Below, piece by piece: positions 32,028-36,685 of a stretch of 36,685 nucleotides of DNA. Under the pieces are notes generated by a model. That model was not told the origin of the DNA and searched no databases. It saw only the letters and a list, made by a program, of their open reading frames with translations. The stretch spans positions 1-36,685 of the forward strand of contig JAJDEI010000295.1 of assembly GCA_029259845.1 (NCBI GenBank), in the 5' to 3' direction. The translations under genes were made by a program, and so were the position numbers. This DNA comes from Planctomycetaceae bacterium (lineage in GTDB: Bacteria > Planctomycetota > Planctomycetia > Planctomycetales > Planctomycetaceae). Position 1 is the first letter of the stretch; each line of letters begins with the position of its first letter.

Positions 32028-34520
32028 ATGACCTCATCCTCTCCCAAGATTGTTTCTGCGTCGGTCCGTTGTTTCAGGCGAGTCTGCCGACCGTGGCGGC
32101 GTTTGCTGATCACGCTGCTCATTTTCGAGATGGTGCTACTCCCCAACACATTGCTGATGCCGATGCGGGGCGTCGAAGCGTCGGGACCGACCAGTCCCGC
32201 TCCCCCGGACGATCCACGGCCGGGGGGAGACCCGGATTGCCCCGAGGATGATCCGGATTGCACCACCTGCGGCGACGATGGGAGCGGCGGCGGCGGTGGA
32301 GCAAGCGGAGGCGCAGCCGACAACGATGACGATGATGACGGTGACGGCGAACCGGACGATGAGGATCCGATCGAAGACTGCCATCCGGTCTATCTGCGTT
32401 ACGGGTCGGCCTCGGAGGAGGTGGCCGATTTGTTCCTGCCGACACCCGCGTTTGATTGGGGGCTCAGCCGCTCGTACAGCAGCGGAATCAACGGCAACAC
32501 GGGCAACGGCAACAAATGGCTGTCCGGCGTGGCGGACATGTACCTCCTCCAGCAGGGAACGGACGTGGCGCTGCTCATCAATGCCAACTCGAAAGCCGTG
32601 TTCACCGGTGCGGGCACGCCGGTGGCCTACACGGCCCCCGGCGACACCAGTTTTGAACTGGAGCACGATGCGACCGCCAAGGAGTTTGTCCTCACCAATC
32701 GCCGCACGAAGGAGTACATCACGTTCTTCGATTTCACGGTGACGCCAACCGCCAAGCGGGGCAAGCTCAAGGAAGAGTCGACATTACAGTGGAACTTTCA
32801 AAACAAAACCGGCTTTCAGTATTCCTACAACGTCATCACCGGGGCGCTCACGCAGATCACCTCTCCCGAAGGCCAGGATTACAACATTGTCATCACCCGC
32901 AGCGGCACGCGGATTACCAAAGTCGAAATCAAAGACGGGACGACCGTGCTGCAACGGGTGGAGTACACCTATTACGAGGACGTCGCCACACCCTCGGCCG
33001 ACCTGGGTTCCAGCGGCGATCTGGTGCAGGTCAAAGTCTCCCGCCGCGCGACTAAGGACACCGGGACAACGCTGTCGATCGTCCGTTACACGCAGTACCG
33101 CTACAACACGGGCAGCCAACTGAAGGCGGTCTACGCGCACGACGCCATCCAGCGGATCATCGCCAGCCTGGACGTCACCGATGAAACCAACCTGCTCACC
33201 AAGGCGGACCTCTTCGGCACGCCCGACGTCGAGCAATTTGCCAATCGCCGTTTCACCTACTATGCCGGCAACGCTGCCACCAGCAGCATCAACACGCCGT
33301 TCGCAACCGGGGAGAACCTCAACAGTACCTACGGGGGGAGCGAGGCGGCTGAGGCCGGCTACGTGAAAACCGAAACCGTGCTCACCGGCTGTGGCGCATG
33401 CAGCACCACCGGCGGAATCACCAAGTCGTACTTCTACATGGACCTCGCCCAGGGAGCCACACTCGACCAGAACGAAGTGGTCCGCCTGGTGGTTGTCGAT
33501 ACCGAAGATACCGACGGCAATACAGACTCCCGCAGCATCTACGGCCTTAACGACGGGGGACGCCGGCTGCGGAAAGTGTTCATCGATGATCCCACCGGGA
33601 CACCCACCTACTGGTGCCAGTCCTGGAAGCTGGCCACCAGCGGCAAGGAGCATCGTCTGGGCGAGTATCGGCTGCCCAGCGCCCACAACGTGACCACAGC
33701 CGCCAACCTGCGCAATTATCTCGATCCGTACGACAGCGAGACCAGCAGTTGGACCAATGATACGAATACACTGAACGCCAGCGACGGGGCCATCTATGTG
33801 CTGGCGTACAACGAAGCCGGCATGCGGACGGACACGAAGGTCAAAGAAGGCAAGAACGGCACCGCGTACTTCGTCCGGGCGGTCGACTATGGCGATGCCG
33901 ACGGTGACGCCGCCGGCAACGACACGGCGTATTCCACCCGCGTGGTGGCCCGCTACGACTTTCCCACCCAGACGACCACCAAAACCGACGGCAAAAAGAC
34001 CAGCTACAGCTTCACGTTCTGGGACACCGACGACCGCTTGGCCAAGACCAAGACCACCACGCTCCCCGCCATCGCCACGAGCCAGAACGGCTCCGGCACG
34101 GCGACGACCGTCGTCCGCTACTACGACAAGTCCGGACGCGTTCGCTGGCGCGAGGACGGCGAAGGCTACGTCAAATACTACGCCCACAATCCGGTCACCG
34201 GCGGACGGGCCTACGAGGCGACGGACATCAACCCCGGCAGCGTCAGCACCGACGTGAGCACCGGTTCGACCGGCAACTGGGAGGCCTGGACTGTCGGCGG
34301 GCCGACAGCAATAAGCCGACCCGGAGCGGCAGCCTGCCCACCGCCCTCAATCTGGTCGAAAAGACCTACTACGACGCCCAGGGATACGCGCGGCAGTTGG
34401 TCACGCCGAGCGGTGCCAAGCACTTCGCCGCCTACGAAGACGGTCGCACGCTCATCTTCCCCTACTGGGACAGCACCACCAGCCAGACCCTGCTGCCGGT
34501 CCGCATCACCAAGCTCTTAA
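32028..34520 (+). CDS. Giant RHS/YD-repeat protein 2, frame as read up to the frameshift stop
   Basis: 830 residues from the ATG at 32028, with gaggac upstream; a TTG frame start at 31971 is less likely. Residues ~23-50 are a signal or anchor (RRLLITLLIFEMVLLPNTLL). The linker is acidic and glycine-rich (GSGGGGGASGGAADNDDDDD), unlike the proline-rich linker of RHS 1. From HPVYLRYG on, the sequence follows RHS 1 closely (for example LGSSGDLVQVK, QGATLDQNEV, RKVFIDDPTGTP, SQNGSGTATT). After WEAWTVGG (about residue 757, position 34299) the similarity jumps to another frame and the original frame ends 73 codons later. As it stands the product would be a truncated RHS lacking its C-terminal part. 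Confidence 0.8.
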   Translation: MTSSSPKIVSASVRCFRRVCRPWRRLLITLLIFEMVLLPNTLLMPMRGVEASGPTSPAPPDDPRPGGDPDCPEDDPDCTTCGDDGSGGGGGASGGAADNDDDDDGDGEPDDEDPIEDCHPVYLRYGSASEEVADLFLPTPAFDWGLSRSYSSGINGNTGNGNKWLSGVADMYLLQQGTDVALLINANSKAVFTGAGTPVAYTAPGDTSFELEHDATAKEFVLTNRRTKEYITFFDFTVTPTAKRGKLKEESTLQWNFQNKTGFQYSYNVITGALTQITSPEGQDYNIVITRSGTRITKVEIKDGTTVLQRVEYTYYEDVATPSADLGSSGDLVQVKVSRRATKDTGTTLSIVRYTQYRYNTGSQLKAVYAHDAIQRIIASLDVTDETNLLTKADLFGTPDVEQFANRRFTYYAGNAATSSINTPFATGENLNSTYGGSEAAEAGYVKTETVLTGCGACSTTGGITKSYFYMDLAQGATLDQNEVVRLVVVDTEDTDGNTDSRSIYGLNDGGRRLRKVFIDDPTGTPTYWCQSWKLATSGKEHRLGEYRLPSAHNVTTAANLRNYLDPYDSETSSWTNDTNTLNASDGAIYVLAYNEAGMRTDTKVKEGKNGTAYFVRAVDYGDADGDAAGNDTAYSTRVVARYDFPTQTTTKTDGKKTSYSFTFWDTDDRLAKTKTTTLPAIATSQNGSGTATTVVRYYDKSGRVRWREDGEGYVKYYAHNPVTGGRAYEATDINPGSVSTDVSTGSTGNWEAWTVGGPTAISRPGAAACPPPSIWSKRPTTTPRDTRGSWSRRAVPSTSPPTKTVARSSSPTGTAPPARPCCRSASPSS

Positions 34521-36685
34521 ACGGCACCCAGACGGCCGAGGAAATCGAAGTCAAGTCAGGCTACGGCAGCATCTCGGCGACTTCCAGCGAGCCGACCGGA
34601 TTTTCCACCGAGCCCACGCAGAGCGACTACACCGCCTGGACCCGCTTGACCTACGACGACACGACCGGCAGCAAGAAGTCCACCGACGACTATCACGACA
34701 TCCCCAGCAGCGGTACCGGCACGCTCAGCACCAATTTCTACCGCACCGTCACCCAGCCGGACGCGCTGGGACGGCCGGAGTTCACGATCCAGGTGCTCAG
34801 CGGGTCGTCTGCCGGCAACCGCAAGGAGCAGGTCACGCAGCGGGTCTACGACATTCGCGGACGGGTGACCAGCATCAAGCAGGGCGTCAGCGGCGACACG
34901 GCCGCTAACAGTCACAACATGACCGACAATTACACGACCTACCCGACGCTGCGAACGCTGGCCGAAGCGGTCTACGACGATAACGGTATCGGTGACGGCC
35001 ACGTCACGCAGGTCCGCCGCTACCACGACACCGGCACGAATGATTACACCGGCGTCAACTATCACCGCACCTACCTGGGAGACGTGCGGGGTATTGAGCC
35101 ATTCTACATGAACGTCTCGACCGAAACCGCCTCCTCTCCCGTCACGGTCCTCGATGTCAACTGGCGAGGTCAGACCACGTTCCGAGGGACCTATACCACT
35201 TCTCCCACTTGGGCCACCGTCCTCACCGGCGACGGCTATACCGACTACGCTACCGGTACGGCCACCAATCGCCGCGCACTGACCAAACATCAGTTCGACG
35301 ACTTGGCACGGCTGTTCCGTACCGACGATTTCACCATCAACCAGTCCACCGGCGCCCTGAGTAATTCACTTCGCACCGACACGTTTTACGACCGGCTTGA
35401 TCGCGTCGTTGCCAGTGGCGATCTGATCGGCGGCACTGCCACCGAACTCGCCTACGACGGTGCCGGGCGGCCGTACCAGTCCCGCACGGCCCTCCAGCTG
35501 GAAACAACCAAGTACTCCTCCGGCGCCTTCAATTACCGCGCTCCCACGCCGGACCCCACGCTCTCGTCCATGACGGGCGGCGATGATCAGGTGGCCACGC
35601 TCGTGCATCAAGTGTTTAGCACGGCCAGCCGCGTGACCGAGCAGCACGTCTTCGACATGAACCACGACGACACAGCCGCGTCGCTGGGCATCGACCTGTC
35701 GAATAACGACGATTACGTCCGCCGCAGCGTCTACGTCTGGCACGACAACGCCGACCGCATTACGGCCACCGCCGACTACGGCTCGGGCGACACCACCGCC
35801 GACGCCGGCCAGTGGAAGTACGCCGCCGTCCCCAGCCGTCCGGGCACCGCCCCCACGGTCTCTTCAGAGACCAAGCTCGTCAGCCTGTTCGCTTACGATG
35901 CCGACACGAGTCGCCTGGAGACCGCCACCGACGCGGCCGGCTTCAAGACCAAAACCTTCTACGACGACCTCGGCCGCGAAACCTGGCTGGCCGAGAACTA
36001 CGCCGACTTCAACCCGTCCACGCTCACGACTATCTCCGACGGGACCGACTCCTCCAAGGACCGCGTCACCAAAACAGAATACGCCGGGTTCGGCTTGACC
36101 ACCAAACTCATCGCCTACAACGGCTCCTCGACCGCTGCCCAGGACACGCTGTATCTGTTCGAGGATGCCGTCAATGCGGGCCGGTTGACCAATACGATTT
36201 ACCCCGATTCGTCCGATACCGCCTCGTCGGGAACCGATCAGATCGAGTTCACTTACAACATCGACGGCTCGCTCGCCGACCGCACCGACCAGCGCGGCAC
36301 CGTCATCGCCTTCAGTTATGACGATCTGCGACGGCCGCAATCGCAGAAGGTGACCACCCTCGGCGGCTCGACCGACGGAGCCGTCCGCTCCCTCACCCGC
36401 AAGTACGACAACCTGGGCCGCCTCACCAAGCTCACCTCGCACGTTAATCAGACGGACGATCCGGACAACACGGCCGACATCGCCAACCAGATTGTCTACT
36501 CGTACAACGGGCACCATCTGGTCACCAAGAGCCAGCAGTCGCACCAGGGGGCTGCCGGCGGGACGACGCCCAACGTGATCTACGCGCACGACGTGTCGGC
36601 GGAAAGCACCGTGTACAACGACGGCCTCCGCCCGTATCACCTCGTCACGCCCAGCCGCAGCTACCTGTTCTACGACTACGGCCTC
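34301..36685 (+). pseudogene. Frameshifted continuation of RHS protein 2 (runs off window)
   Basis: From 34301 the shifted frame gives ADSNKPTRSGSLPTALNL and stays open for 795 codons to the window edge. It is colinear with RHS 1 throughout (TYYDAQG, SGTGTLSTNFYRTVTQPDA, RKEQVTQRVYDIRGRVTSI, TATELAYDGAGRPYQSRT, DQRGTVIAFSYDDLRRPQSQ). One extra base in the GGG at 34299-34301 (four G) would join the frames as VGGADSNKPTR, matching VGSANTNKPTR in RHS 1. The long conserved open frame says the break is recent or an assembly error. By comparison with RHS 1, roughly 590 more residues should follow outside the window, including the core end and a tip. Confidence 0.85.

Noticed and set aside
32784..34187. 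A 467-codon minus-strand frame within RHS 2, and similar frames at 26905-27783, 34556-35290 and 35864-36640
   Set aside because: These show the same antisense pattern opposite conserved RHS sequence, with no start signals or family features.

Overview
The window is GC-rich, dense DNA that looks planctomycetal. The reasons are a leucine-rich-repeat protein of the type common in that phylum, a HEAT-repeat protein, a DUF1559-like protein, a complete-looking type II secretion (T2SS) operon, and two giant YD/RHS-repeat proteins with a 'PVYLRYG' N-terminal signature. The taxonomic call is inference; no rRNA or tRNA gene is visible.

Layout. (1) Positions 1-3300 hold accessory and decayed DNA: a small hypothetical gene, a frameshifted LRR gene (break at an A8 run), a 5' remnant of a RecD2-type helicase, and an intact HEAT-repeat gene flanked by imperfect direct repeats. 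(2) Positions 4194-8859 look like a mobile or island module. A DUF932 gene is followed by five small same-strand genes, several overlapping or closely spaced, including a YkgJ-like cysteine cluster protein. Convergent to them are the C-terminal remnant of one tyrosine recombinase and an intact second tyrosine recombinase. (3) Positions 9329-21232, all on the minus strand, are a T2SS locus read in the order gspD, gspE, gspF, gspG, gspH, gspI, gspJ, gspK, gspC-like, gspL, gspM, then a TPR lipoprotein. Most genes overlap or nearly abut. The exception is gspD, separated from gspE by 324 bp carrying a long near-perfect inverted repeat. No prepilin peptidase (gspO) or gspN is seen. (4) Positions 22006-36685, on the plus strand and divergent from gspD, hold two paralogous giant RHS/YD-repeat genes. 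The first (2163 aa) is complete. It ends in an unrecognised cysteine-rich tip of lower GC, followed by a gene for a membrane-anchored DUF1559-like protein. A REP palindrome and a truncated RAYT transposase come next, then a secreted PA14-like protein, then the second RHS gene. That gene has a one-base frameshift near 34300 and runs off the window end.

How it may fit together (inference): the T2SS would export proteins across the outer membrane, and the divergent RHS and PA14-like genes encode large secretory proteins that are plausible substrates or surface partners. The two RHS genes share patches of near-identical DNA, and the tip of the first has a distinct composition. This fits duplication, recombination and tip exchange, as in polymorphic RHS systems, but neither the tip nor its neighbour matches a toxin or immunity family I recognise.
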